Shown here piece by piece: positions 7,643-15,906 of a stretch of 38,114 nt of DNA. The notes beneath the pieces are model-generated. The model saw only the letters and a list, made by a program, of their open reading frames with translations. It was not told the DNA's origin and did no database searches. How positions within the stretch are numbered: the first letter of the stretch is position 1; each line of letters begins with the position of its first letter. The stretch covers positions 1 through 38,114 of the forward strand of contig CAMYMC010000028.1 in assembly GCA_947259365.1 (NCBI GenBank). The letters are read 5' to 3'. This stretch comes from an uncultured Acidimicrobiaceae bacterium. Its GTDB lineage: Bacteria > Actinomycetota > Acidimicrobiia > Spongiisociales > UBA5794. The position numbers and the translations under genes are program-made.

Positions 7643-7649
7643 CGCCGTC

Positions 7650-9068
7650 GTGGACGAGCTCGCCGGTCTCAGCGCCACCGACGCCGTCGCCGCCCTCGGT
7701 CGCGCCGAGGTGTCGCCGCTCGAGCTCATCGATGTCGCCGAAGCGAGGATCGGTGAGGTCGAACCCCTCGTCAACGCTCTCCCCACGACATGCTTCGATC
7801 GGGCCCGCGACAGAGCGCGGCGCATCATCGAGACGCCACCCGAGGATCTCCCCCCGTGGCACCTCCGCGGGCTCCCGATCGCGGTGAAGGACCTCGTCGC
7901 CGTCTCCGGGGTGCGGACGACGCTCGGTTCGCGCGTCCATCGCGACGAGATCCCCGCTGCCTCGGACGTCATGGTGGACACGCTCGAGGCCAGTGGCGCC
8001 CTCGTCGTCGCCAAGTCGAACGTCCCCGAATTCGGCGCCGGCAGCCACACGTTCAACGACGTGTTCGGGGCGACCCGGAATCCGTGGGACACCGGCCGCT
8101 CCGCGGGCGGGTCGTCGGGGGGCGCGGCTGCGGCGCTCGCCACGGGAGAGGTCTGGCTCGCGGACGGCTCGGATCTCGGCGGCTCGTTGCGGAACCCGGC
8201 GTCGTTCTGCGGTGTCGTGGGTCTCCGGCCGCGGCCCGGCCGGGTGGCGAGAGGTCCCGTCCCCGACCCGTGGGACACCCTGTCGGTGCGGGGCCCGATG
8301 GGACGCACGGTCGCCGACGCCGCCCTCATGCTCGACGCGATGGCCGGCGCCCACCCCGCCGACCCGCTGTCGCTGCCCCGTCCCGACGAGCCGTTCCATG
8401 CCGCCGCCGTCAGGCCCACGCCACCGAGGCGCGTCGGATTCACCGCAAACCTCGCTGGGATCACTCCCGTCGACCCGGAGGTCGCCGCGATCTGTCGCCA
8501 GGCTGTGGATCGCATGGGCGGGCGGGGCGTCGACGTCGAGGAGGCGTCGATCGATCTCACCGGGGCGGCGCGCATCTTCCACGTCCTGCGAGCGGTGCTG
8601 TTCGCGACCGAGCACGAGGAGGCGCTCGCCCATCGCGACGTCGTCAAGCCCGAGGTCGTCTGGAACGTCGAAGCCGGCCTCAGCCTCACCGGGACGGAGA
8701 TCGCTGATGCCCGGCTCCAGCGCAGGCGACTCGTGGACCGGGCCGGTGACTTCTTCGACGAGTACGACCTCCTCGCCTGCCCGGCGGCCATCCTGGCGCC
8801 GTTCCCGATCGAGTGGCGCTGGCCGGCGGAGGTCGCAGGGCACCGCTTCGAGACCTACATCGACTGGCTGCTCGCCTGTTCTGCGATCTCGCTCACCTCG
8901 TGTCCCGCCCTGTCCGTGCCGTGCGGACTCACCGCCGGCGAGCTCCCGGTCGGGCTCCAGCTCGTCGCCCCACCGGGCGAAGAGCACAAGCTCATCTCGG
9001 CGGCGGCGTGGTGGGAGGCCGACGCCGGGCTCGCCGACCTCGTTCCCCGCGACCCCGCCGAGGCGTGA
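7650..9068 (+). CDS. Amidase-signature family hydrolase
   Basis: A 472-residue amidase-signature enzyme. The Ser-cisSer-Lys triad is visible: Lys in LPIAVKDLVAV, the cis-Ser in GRSAGGSSGGAAAALATG, and the nucleophile in GSDLGGSLRNPASFCG. Length and motif order match aryl- and alkyl-amidases and the GatA-like group. There is no gatB or gatC beside it, so a role in tRNA amidation is unlikely. The substrate is unknown; it presumably hydrolyses a small amide in the cytoplasm. The GTG at 7650 is favoured by a leaderless promoter; an in-frame ATG at 7545 would add 35 residues through the promoter and SOS box, which I reject. Likely DNA-damage control is unusual for this family. Confidence 0.88.
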   Translation: MDELAGLSATDAVAALGRAEVSPLELIDVAEARIGEVEPLVNALPTTCFDRARDRARRIIETPPEDLPPWHLRGLPIAVKDLVAVSGVRTTLGSRVHRDEIPAASDVMVDTLEASGALVVAKSNVPEFGAGSHTFNDVFGATRNPWDTGRSAGGSSGGAAAALATGEVWLADGSDLGGSLRNPASFCGVVGLRPRPGRVARGPVPDPWDTLSVRGPMGRTVADAALMLDAMAGAHPADPLSLPRPDEPFHAAAVRPTPPRRVGFTANLAGITPVDPEVAAICRQAVDRMGGRGVDVEEASIDLTGAARIFHVLRAVLFATEHEEALAHRDVVKPEVVWNVEAGLSLTGTEIADARLQRRRLVDRAGDFFDEYDLLACPAAILAPFPIEWRWPAEVAGHRFETYIDWLLACSAISLTSCPALSVPCGLTAGELPVGLQLVAPPGEEHKLISAAAWWEADAGLADLVPRDPAEA

Positions 9069-9105
9069 CCGACCGACCCGGGTTCCCCGCCCGCGCCGGG
9101 CCATC

Positions 9106-9111
9106 TATCCT
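9106..9111 (+). promoter_or_regulatory. Candidate -10 box of the cupredoxin gene
   Basis: TATCCT fits TANNNT and lies 38 bases after the amidase stop codon. It would give a leader of about 110 bases containing the hairpin at 9143-9161. Confidence 0.3.
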
Positions 9112-9142
9112 CCCCGCCCGACACCAGGCCACACCCACGGGC

Positions 9143-9161
9143 GCCGGCCGTCGCGGCCGGC
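9143..9161. terminator. GC-rich hairpin between amidase and cupredoxin genes
   Basis: A 7-base stem (GCCGGCC / GGCCGGC) with a 5-base loop. It has no T-run. It could end amidase transcripts or fold in the cupredoxin leader; the sequence does not decide between them. Confidence 0.3.
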
Positions 9162-9225
9162 CGCTGAACGGCGGACGACGACGCCGCAAGCACGTCAGCG
9201 GCGCCATCGAAGACGGAGGACGTGG

Positions 9226-10377
9226 GTGACGACGCATGCACACGGTGCACGCCGCCGGCGGAGGATCGCCGCCGCGCTCGTGATGCTCACCGCCCTGTTC
9301 GCGGCACCCGCCAGGGCTGACCACGGCGACCCGAGCGTCGTCATCATCGGACTCGACGACCGGGGACGGCAAGCAGAGGAGCTTCATGTCCAGGACGTGA
9401 CCGTCACCGCGGGGGCGATCCTCGCCTTCTTCTTCGACAACGGGACCCACAACGTGACGTCGTGGTCCCAGCCCGCAGCCACCGCGGCGCTGACGTCGGC
9501 GGCGGCACCGGGCGCGGAACCCGTCGGCTCGACCTTCGCCTACACCTTCGACGTCCCCGGGGAGTACCTCTACTTCTGCTCGATCCACGAGGACGACCCA
9601 GGCGGCCGGTTCACGAACGGCGAACCTCAGCCCGGCGAGATGGTCGGCCGGGTGACGGTGCTCCCGGACACGACACCACCGGTGTGGAGCGCGGGGACGG
9701 CGACGGCTACCGCCGCCTCCGACACCCAGATCAGCCTGACCTGGCCGGCGGCGACGGACGACTCGGGCTCGGTCACCTACGAGATCTACGAGGCGTCGGA
9801 GCCCGCCCGCCCGACGAAACCGGCGAGCCCGGTGGCGACGACGAGCGGGCTCACCGCAACCCGCACCGGGCTCAGCGCCGACACTCAGTCCTGGTACTGG
9901 ATCACTGCGGTGGATCCCTCCGCCAACGTGGCGTCACCCGACCAGCTCGCAGACGCCGTCACCCTCGCCGCGAGCGGCACACTGGCCATCACGCTGTCGC
10001 TGCCCACGGTGGACTTCGCCACCGTCGGCCCGCTCGACCCGGCGATCGCCGGATTCACGGCGACGGTGACCTCCGACGCTCCCTGGTCGCTGACGGTCAA
10101 GTCGGTCGGCCGCAACGGCGTCGACGACTCCCCCGGCGACGACGCCGTGTTCACCTCGGACTCCGGATCGACGATCCCGGTCTCCCGGCTGACGTGGGAC
10201 GCCGGCGCCGGGCCCCAGCCGCTGAGCGACAACGAGGCGACGATCCTCGCCGGCCGGCCGCCGACACCACCCGAGGGCACCGCCGTGCCGATCGACCTCA
10301 CGCTCTCGCTCCGGTTCGACGACCCGGAGGGCGTCGGGTATCGAACGACGATGCTCTACACGGTCACCCAGCCCTGA
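9226..10377 (+). CDS. Secreted cupredoxin with a C-terminal beta domain
   Basis: A 383-residue exported protein. The signal peptide has five arginines, a hydrophobic core (IAAALVMLTALFAAPARA) and a probable cut after Ala31. A plastocyanin-like domain spans about 35-148, with copper ligands His75 (DNGTHNV), Cys118 and His121 (YLYFCSIHE) and a probable Met139 (PGEMVG). The Cys-to-Met loop is long because of a Gly/Pro-rich insertion. A fibronectin-III-like domain follows (about 150-245, PPVWSAGTATATAASDTQISLTWPA in parts), then an unrecognised beta-rich tail. There is no membrane anchor or sorting motif. The GTG at 9226 has GGAGGA five bases upstream. It may carry electrons or bind copper outside the cell; the partner is unknown. 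Confidence 0.82.
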   Translation: MTTHAHGARRRRRIAAALVMLTALFAAPARADHGDPSVVIIGLDDRGRQAEELHVQDVTVTAGAILAFFFDNGTHNVTSWSQPAATAALTSAAAPGAEPVGSTFAYTFDVPGEYLYFCSIHEDDPGGRFTNGEPQPGEMVGRVTVLPDTTPPVWSAGTATATAASDTQISLTWPAATDDSGSVTYEIYEASEPARPTKPASPVATTSGLTATRTGLSADTQSWYWITAVDPSANVASPDQLADAVTLAASGTLAITLSLPTVDFATVGPLDPAIAGFTATVTSDAPWSLTVKSVGRNGVDDSPGDDAVFTSDSGSTIPVSRLTWDAGAGPQPLSDNEATILAGRPPTPPEGTAVPIDLTLSLRFDDPEGVGYRTTMLYTVTQP

Positions 10378-10380
10378 CCG

Positions 10381-10403
10381 GATCCCGGCCACGGGCCGGG
10401 ATC
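10381..10403. terminator. Bidirectional terminator hairpin between convergent genes
   Basis: A perfect 10-base stem (GATCCCGGCC / GGCCGGGATC) around a 3-base loop lies between the cupredoxin stop and the oxidoreductase stop, overlapping the latter. Its symmetry suits termination from both sides. There is no T-run, as is common at this base composition. Confidence 0.6.
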
Positions 10404-12627
10404 ACACGGCCTCGACCGTCACCGGTATGCCGTTGAGGACGGCGTTGCCGCTGAGCGGATCCATCCTCGTCTCGTCCGAGAGCCGGTTGGCGTTCACCCC
10501 CGGCCTCGCCGCCGCCACCGACAGCGACACGCCGTCGAGGTCGTGTCCCCAACCGTGGGGCAGGCTCACGACACCGGGCATGACGTCGTCGGTCACCTCG
10601 ACGGCCACCTCGACCTCGCCGGCCGCGGACGCGACGCGGGCAGAAGCGCCGTCGGCGAGCCCGATCACTCGGGCGTCGCGGGGGTGGACGAGCAAGGTGC
10701 ACCGCTCCTTCCCCTTGACGAGCACCTCGACGTTGTGCATCCAGGAGTTGTTGGAGCGAAGCTGGCGCCGCCCGATCAAGAGCAGCTCAACGTCGCCGCG
10801 ATCGAGCGCCGCCTCGAGACGGGCCATGTCGGCGAGGAGCGCCTCGGGGGCGAGCTCGATCGTCCCGCCGGCGGTGCGCAGCGCTTCGGGGAAGCGGGGC
10901 TCGAGCGGGCCGAGATCGACGCCGTGTGGCTCCGCTTCCAACCGGGCGAGGGTCAACCCACCGGGCGCCGTGCCGAAGCCGTCACCGTACGGACCCACCC
11001 GGAGCATGAAGTCGAGGAACCGCTCGGGACCGCCACGACCCTCGAGCGCTTTCATCACCTCGTCGACGCTCGACACGCCGAGCTCCTCGTCCGTCGACGA
11101 GAGCCGCGCCTCGGCGTAGGTGCGGAACACGAACTCGTCCATCACCTCGACGGGCAGGTCGGGGCCCTGACCGGCGGCGATGGCGGCGAGGCGGAGCAGG
11201 ATCTCCCACTCCGCCGGGTTGCCGTTCTCCGCGGCGAACAGTGCCGGCGAGTAGTTGGCGACGTTGCGCACCGACAGCGCGGTGAAGGCGAAGTCGTAGT
11301 GGCCCCGTCGCAGCGGAGAGGTCGCAGGGAGGATGACGTCGGCGTGGCGGGTCGTCTCGTTCTGGTAGAGGTCGACCGAGACCATGAACTCGAGCGACGC
11401 CAGCGCGGCGTCGAGGCGGGCGGAGTTCGGCGTCGAGAGCACGGGGTTGCCGGCCACGGTGATGAGCGCTCGGATCCGGCCGTCGCCCGGCGTCTCGATC
11501 TCCTCCGCGAGGGCAGACACCGGCAGCTCGCCGCGCACCTCGGGGTGCCCCCCAACCCTGCTGCGCCAGCGGCCAGTGCTCCACGCCCCCCGCCGCCTCG
11601 GCCCTTCGGTCGCCGCAGTGGCGAACATCGCGCCGCCCTCCCGGTCGAGGTTCCCGGTGACGACGTTGAGCGCGTCGACGAGCCACGACGCCAGAGTGCC
11701 GAACTCGACGGTGTGGGTGCCGATGCGCCCGTACACCGCGGCCCGGTCCGCGGCGGCGAGCTCGCGGGCCATCCGCCGGATGGTCCCCGCATCGATCGCC
11801 GTCGCGAGGGCGACCCGCTCGGGGGCGAACCGGGCGACGGCCTCTCCGAGCTCGGCGAGGCCGGCGACGTGACCGGCGAGCCCACCGGGATCGACGAGGT
11901 CGTCCGCATAGAGCACGTTGCACAGCGCAGCCAGCAGCAACGCGTCGGTTCCCGGCCGGATCATGACGTGCTCGGTGGCTTCACGGGCCGTGCGGCTGCG
12001 GCGCGGGTCGACGACGACGAAGGTGCCCCCGCGCGCCTTGAGGCGGGCCAGGCGGCCGGGCCAGTCGGGAGCGGTGGCGAGGCTCCCGTTCGACTCGTAA
12101 GGATCGGCGCCGAGCATGAGGAGGTGATCGACCCGGTCGACGTCGGGGACGGGGATGAGGTCGGGATGGCCGAACATGTGCCCGCTCGAAACGTGTTTCG
12201 GCATCTGGTCGACCGTCGCTGCGGTGAAGACGCTGCGGGTGCGCAGCGCCTTCGCCAGCGCCCGGTTGTAGAGGAGCCCGGCCATGTTGTGCACGTTGGG
12301 GTTGCCGAGGTAGAGGGCGACGGCTCCGGGCCCATCCTCGGCGATGATCCCCGGGAGCCGCTCGGCGACGAGGGCGAAGGCCTCGTCCCAGGACGCATCC
12401 GACCAGGTGTCGCCGCGCCGGATCCTCGGACGTCGCAGCCGGTCCGGGTCCTCGTCGATGTGCTTGAGCGTCGAGCCCTTGGGGCAGATGAAGCCGCGAC
12501 TGAAGACATCCTCGCGGTCGCCGCGGATCCGGACGACCTGCTCGCCCCTGGAGGTGATCTCGAGCCCGCAGGTGGCCTCGCACAGCGGGCACGTCCGGTA
12601 TGTCGTCAGCGTCGTCTCGTCCGGCAT
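10402..12627 (-). CDS. Molybdopterin-dependent oxidoreductase, formate-dehydrogenase-like
   Basis: A 741-residue member of the DMSO reductase superfamily. Cys13, Cys16, Cys20 and Cys48 (CPLCEATCG and FICPKG) make the N-terminal [4Fe-4S] site. The molybdopterin-guanine-dinucleotide segments follow (DHLLMLGADPYESNG, VVVDPRRSRTA, TVAGNPVLS), and the C-terminal cofactor-binding domain includes RRQLRSNNSWMHN, VSLPHGWGHD and ANRLSDE. In the stretch where the molybdenum ligand is expected (TAATVDQMPKHVSSG, about 135-149) I see no Cys or Sec, so the ligand is uncertain. There is no Tat signal and no adjacent electron-transfer subunit, so it is probably cytoplasmic. The ATG at 12627 follows GGAGGA. 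The substrate cannot be named. Confidence 0.88.
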   Translation of the reverse strand: MPDETTLTTYRTCPLCEATCGLEITSRGEQVVRIRGDREDVFSRGFICPKGSTLKHIDEDPDRLRRPRIRRGDTWSDASWDEAFALVAERLPGIIAEDGPGAVALYLGNPNVHNMAGLLYNRALAKALRTRSVFTAATVDQMPKHVSSGHMFGHPDLIPVPDVDRVDHLLMLGADPYESNGSLATAPDWPGRLARLKARGGTFVVVDPRRSRTAREATEHVMIRPGTDALLLAALCNVLYADDLVDPGGLAGHVAGLAELGEAVARFAPERVALATAIDAGTIRRMARELAAADRAAVYGRIGTHTVEFGTLASWLVDALNVVTGNLDREGGAMFATAATEGPRRRGAWSTGRWRSRVGGHPEVRGELPVSALAEEIETPGDGRIRALITVAGNPVLSTPNSARLDAALASLEFMVSVDLYQNETTRHADVILPATSPLRRGHYDFAFTALSVRNVANYSPALFAAENGNPAEWEILLRLAAIAAGQGPDLPVEVMDEFVFRTYAEARLSSTDEELGVSSVDEVMKALEGRGGPERFLDFMLRVGPYGDGFGTAPGGLTLARLEAEPHGVDLGPLEPRFPEALRTAGGTIELAPEALLADMARLEAALDRGDVELLLIGRRQLRSNNSWMHNVEVLVKGKERCTLLVHPRDARVIGLADGASARVASAAGEVEVAVEVTDDVMPGVVSLPHGWGHDLDGVSLSVAAARPGVNANRLSDETRMDPLSGNAVLNGIPVTVEAV

Positions 12628-12651
12628 CGTCCTCCTCCGACCGTTTCGCGC

Positions 12652-12657
12652 AGGCTA
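12652..12657 (-). promoter_or_regulatory. Candidate -10 box of the molybdopterin oxidoreductase gene
   Basis: TAGCCT on the minus strand lies 24 bases before the ATG at 12627, leaving a short leader that contains the GGAGGA ribosome-binding site. This is the ordinary arrangement, in contrast to the leaderless starts elsewhere. Confidence 0.35.
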
Positions 12658-12676
12658 CCGCCCGGCGGCGCCGCCG

Positions 12677-13237
12677 TCAGAGAGAGAAGTCCTCGAGCGG
12701 GACGTACACGGCCGGACCCCGTCCGAGCACGCTCTCGAACAGGGTGACCCGATCGACGTCGAGTCGGCCGGGGAACGAAGGGAAGGAATCGACGAGGGCG
12801 GTCATGTCGTGCGGCGGTCTGATGCGGCTGAGCGTGAGGTGGGCATGAAACGGCCGCTCCTCGGCTGCGAACCCGGCGGCGCGGGCGGCCTCTTCGGCGA
12901 CGGCGGCGAGCTCGGCGAGCCGTTCCGCCCCTGTCGTCACGGCGAGCCAGGCGACGGTCGCCCTCGCCGGGCGGGGAAACGCGCCGAGGCCGCCGAACCG
13001 CAGCAGAAACGGCCCGCCGCCGAGATGCTCGTCGAGATGCGCCACCAGGCGGTCCCGCCGGTCTGGGGAGGAGGAGCCGACGAAGCGCAGGGTGATGTGC
13101 CAGTTGGCCGGAACGACGTGACGCCCCGGCATCGCGGCCCCGCCGTTGGCGTCGAGGTGGGCGACGAGGGCGGCGCGCAGGTCTGCAGGCACCGGCACGG
13201 CAACGAAGAGCCGCGTGGGGCCGGACACATCGGTCAT
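12677..13237 (-). CDS. thpR: RNA 2',3'-cyclic phosphodiesterase ThpR (LigT family)
   Basis: A 186-residue 2H phosphoesterase. The two catalytic H-x-T motifs are visible as HITLRF (near residue 47) and HLTLSRIRP (near residue 134), the standard LigT/ThpR layout. Such enzymes open 2',3'-cyclic phosphates at RNA ends; the true substrate here is not known. The start codon overlaps the cinA stop as ATGA, so it is probably translated by coupling. The N-terminus TRLFVAVPVPADLR is typical. It is the last gene of the rimO-cinA-thpR operon, which ends 49 bases before the divergently ordered upstream end of the oxidoreductase gene. Confidence 0.9.
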   Translation of the reverse strand: MTDVSGPTRLFVAVPVPADLRAALVAHLDANGGAAMPGRHVVPANWHITLRFVGSSSPDRRDRLVAHLDEHLGGGPFLLRFGGLGAFPRPARATVAWLAVTTGAERLAELAAVAEEAARAAGFAAEERPFHAHLTLSRIRPPHDMTALVDSFPSFPGRLDVDRVTLFESVLGRGPAVYVPLEDFSL

Positions 13238-14508
13238 GCCCAGCGCAAGCCGGCGCGCTCGTCGTCGGCGGCGCCGGGGCGCAGCGCCAGGCGTACGTGG
13301 TGGAGCGCGGCCGTCGTCGCATAGGCGCGCACCCGCTCCCTGTCCCCGGGGAGCCGGAGCGTTCGCGCCGTGCTCCGCACCGGAGTGCGGACGGCGATGA
13401 CCATCGTGCCCGCTTCCCGACCGTGGTCGGCGGGTCCGGCTGCACCCGTGGTGGCGACGACGACGTCGGCGTCGAGACGGCGGGCGGCGCCCTCGGCCAT
13501 GGCGAGGGCCACCGGCTCGCTCACGATGCCGTGCTCTGCGACGAGCGCCGTGTCGACACCGAGGATCTGCTCCTTCACGTCCGAGGCGTACGCGACGACC
13601 GAGCCGCGGAACACGTTCGATGCCCCGGGGACGCCGGTGAGGCGGGCGGCGATGAGGCCGCCCGTGGCCGACTCGGCCGTGGCCAGGGTCCATCCCCGCT
13701 CTTCGAGGCCGTCGAGGACGACCTTCTCGATCGTCTCGCCGTCGATGCCGAAGACGCGCGGCCCCATCCGCCTGCGCACCTCGTCCTCGACGGGGGCGAT
13801 GAGGGCCTCGGCCGCCTCGACGGTCTCCGCCTTGGCGGTGAGACGGACCTTGATCTCCCCGGAAGAGGCGAGAAACGCCACCGTCGGGTTCTGTCCCTCC
13901 TCGAACAGGTCGTCGAGCATCTCGCCGACCCGCGATTCGGACTCGCCCCACGTCCGGATGAGCCTGCTGATGACGACCGCGTCCCCGCCGCCGCTGCTCC
14001 GCTGCAGGAAGGGGACGACGTCGCCTTCGATCATCGGGAGCATCTCGGCGGGGACGCCGGGCACGGCGAAGATCCACTTCCCCGCCGACTCGAGCCGGAT
14101 GCCGGGCGCCGTTCCCTTCGGGTTGGGGACGAGGACCGCACCCTCGGGGCGGTACGCCTGGCGGACGTTGGACTCGGGCATCTCCCGGCCGCGGCGTCGC
14201 CACCATTCGCGCAGGCGCTCCTCGTAGCCGGCGTCGAGCACGAGCTCGGTCCCCGTGGCGGCGCAGATCGCCTCCCGGGTGAGGTCGTCCTTGGTCGGCC
14301 CGATCCCTCCCGTGATGATGACGGCGTCGGCGCGCGCAAGGGCGAGCCGGATGGCGTCTGCTACCCGCTCCAGGTTGTCGCCGACGACCGTCTGGTGGAA
14401 GTGGTCGAGACCGGCATCGGCGAGCCGGCTCCCGATCTCGGCGGCGTTCGTGTTGACGATCTGTCCCAGCAGCAGCTCGGTGCCGACGGCGATCGTCTCG
14501 ACGATCAC
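13234..14508 (-). CDS. cinA: CinA, competence/damage-inducible protein with PncC domain
   Basis: A 424-residue two-domain protein. The N-terminal COG1058/MoaB-like domain (about 1-170) shows ETIAVGTELLLGQIVNTN and VIITGGIGPTKDDLT, associated in CinA proteins with ADP-ribose or nucleotide pyrophosphatase activity. The C-terminal PncC domain (about 265-410) has ATAESATGGLIAARLT and VGVD-type segments and deamidates nicotinamide mononucleotide, returning it to NAD synthesis. It starts with GTG overlapping the rimO stop as GTGA and ends overlapping thpR. In many actinobacteria pgsA lies between rimO and cinA; here it is absent and the genes touch. Confidence 0.95.
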   Translation of the reverse strand: MIVETIAVGTELLLGQIVNTNAAEIGSRLADAGLDHFHQTVVGDNLERVADAIRLALARADAVIITGGIGPTKDDLTREAICAATGTELVLDAGYEERLREWWRRRGREMPESNVRQAYRPEGAVLVPNPKGTAPGIRLESAGKWIFAVPGVPAEMLPMIEGDVVPFLQRSSGGGDAVVISRLIRTWGESESRVGEMLDDLFEEGQNPTVAFLASSGEIKVRLTAKAETVEAAEALIAPVEDEVRRRMGPRVFGIDGETIEKVVLDGLEERGWTLATAESATGGLIAARLTGVPGASNVFRGSVVAYASDVKEQILGVDTALVAEHGIVSEPVALAMAEGAARRLDADVVVATTGAAGPADHGREAGTMVIAVRTPVRSTARTLRLPGDRERVRAYATTAALHHVRLALRPGAADDERAGLRWA

Positions 14509-15836
14509 GGGCTGACCACCGTCGCGGTGAGGTCGGTGCCGTAGCCGCCGGCGACCTCCGCCCGCACCCAGTCGCCCGGCGTTCCCTCGTCGAGGAGGAT
14601 CACACCGTCGATCTCGGGCGCCTCCCGGTAGCTGCGGCCGAGGGGCTTCCCGTCCTCGACCTGATCGACGAGCACCTCGAGGACACGGCCGACCTGGGCG
14701 AGGTTGCGCGCCGTCGTCACGTCGTCCTGGACGCGCTGAAGGTGCCGAAGGCGCTCGGTCGCCTCCTCGTGCGGGACCTGGCTCCCGAAGGTCGCCGCCG
14801 GAGTCCCTTCCTCCGGCGAGAAGGGGAAGAACCCGGCCCAGTCGAGCTGCGCCGTCTCGAGGAAGACGGCGAGCTCCTCGACGTCGGCTTCGGTCTCGCC
14901 CGGGAACCCGACGATGAAGCTGGACCGGAGCGCGGCGTCGGGGGCGGCGTCGCGGATCGCAGCGATGAGCTCGAGGTGGCGCTCACCGGAACCGGGACGC
15001 CGCATCGCCTTGAGGAGTGCGCCCGATGCGTGCTGGAGGGAGAGGTCGAAGTAGTCGGCAACGACGGGGTTCGACGCCATCTCGTCGACGAGCGCTTGCC
15101 GGATCTCGCGGGGATACAAGTAGTAGAGCCTGAGCCGGCGTAACCCGTCCACATCGGACACGAAGCGGACGAGCTCGACGATGCCGCCGGGGGCACCGAT
15201 GTCCCGCCCGTAGGCGGCGAGGTCCTGAGCGACGAGAACGATCTCGCCCACGCCGTCGCCGGCGAGGCCCTCGATCTCGTCGCGGATGTTCACCGCGGGC
15301 CGGGAGCGCTGGGCACCGCGGAACTGGGGGATCGCACAGAACGTGCACGCCTTGTCGCAGCCCTCGGCGACCTTCACGTAGGCATACGGGGTCGAGGGAG
15401 TCGGGCGCTTCGTCTCATAGAGGATGTCCATCTTCGAACCGGGCGCGGCGCGGATCCGCAGCGGCTGCCAGCCGGTGAGGTCGTCGAGTTCGCCGACGAG
15501 CTCGCCGTAGCGCTCGAGACCGACGACCGCGTCGGCTTCCGGCAGAGCCGCGGCGAGCTCGGTCTCGTATCGCTGGGCCATACACCCCACGACGACGAGG
15601 GATGCACCCTGTCGCCGGGCTCCGGCCAGCTCGAGCACCGTGTCGATCGATTCCCGTCGCGCCGCCTCGACGAAGGCACACGTGTTCACCATCACGACGT
15701 CGGCTGCGTCGGGCGACGGCGCGGACCCATACCCGGCATCGGTGAGAACGCCGGAGAGCTTCTCCGAGTCGACCAGGTTCTTCGCGCACCCCAGCGTCGT
15801 CAGCCACACCGTGGGAGCGCCCGGAGATCGAGCCAT
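14505..15836 (-). CDS. rimO: Ribosomal protein uS12 methylthiotransferase RimO
   Basis: A 443-residue radical-SAM methylthiotransferase that modifies an aspartate of ribosomal protein uS12. It is a paralogue of MiaB, but the motifs are RimO-type: TTLGCAKNLVDSE, NTCAFVEAARRES, VVGCMAQRY, radical-SAM CDKACTFCAIPQFRG, and LVAQDLAAYGRD. A TRAM domain ends the protein (LEVLVD to VRAEVAGGYGTDL). The ATG at 15836 puts TVWLTTLGCAKN near the N-terminus; an in-frame ATG at 15875 would add 13 residues through the promoter. A TAGACT box 8 bases before the ATG and the lack of a ribosome-binding sequence suggest a leaderless transcript heading the rimO-cinA-thpR operon. Confidence 0.95.
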   Translation of the reverse strand: MARSPGAPTVWLTTLGCAKNLVDSEKLSGVLTDAGYGSAPSPDAADVVMVNTCAFVEAARRESIDTVLELAGARRQGASLVVVGCMAQRYETELAAALPEADAVVGLERYGELVGELDDLTGWQPLRIRAAPGSKMDILYETKRPTPSTPYAYVKVAEGCDKACTFCAIPQFRGAQRSRPAVNIRDEIEGLAGDGVGEIVLVAQDLAAYGRDIGAPGGIVELVRFVSDVDGLRRLRLYYLYPREIRQALVDEMASNPVVADYFDLSLQHASGALLKAMRRPGSGERHLELIAAIRDAAPDAALRSSFIVGFPGETEADVEELAVFLETAQLDWAGFFPFSPEEGTPAATFGSQVPHEEATERLRHLQRVQDDVTTARNLAQVGRVLEVLVDQVEDGKPLGRSYREAPEIDGVILLDEGTPGDWVRAEVAGGYGTDLTATVVSP

Positions 15837-15844
15837 GACGACAG

Positions 15845-15850
15845 AGTCTA
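15845..15850 (-). promoter_or_regulatory. rimO: Candidate -10 box of rimO, leaderless type
   Basis: TAGACT on the minus strand, 8 bases before the ATG at 15836. No Shine-Dalgarno sequence lies between them. Confidence 0.45.
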
Positions 15851-15906
15851 CGACCGGCCACGGCCGGCGCCGCATCGCGCCAGCGTGTCCGCAGGAAGAC
15901 GCCGGT

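Noticed and set aside
7445..7649. Possible tRNA or small RNA between recA and the amidase gene
   Set aside because: No cloverleaf or strong hairpin was seen; the region is explained by two divergent promoters and an SOS box.
8054..8070. CAAC-N5-GTTC match resembling a LexA box in the amidase gene
   Set aside because: The spacer is 5 bases, one half-site is mismatched, and it lies in coding sequence.
7650..9068. Amidase as GatA of the tRNA amidotransferase
   Set aside because: No gatB or gatC is adjacent and nothing specific to GatA was recognised beyond the general amidase signature.
12180..12220. CGAAAC-GT-GTTTCG palindrome resembling an SOS box
   Set aside because: The half-sites are GAAAC/GTTTC with a 2-base spacer, not GAAC-N4-GTTC, and it is deep inside the oxidoreductase gene.
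10543..12747. A 734-codon plus-strand frame opposite the molybdopterin oxidoreductase
   Set aside because: Composition is Arg/Gly/Val/Asp-rich with no domain, and the opposite strand carries clear Fe-S and cofactor motifs.
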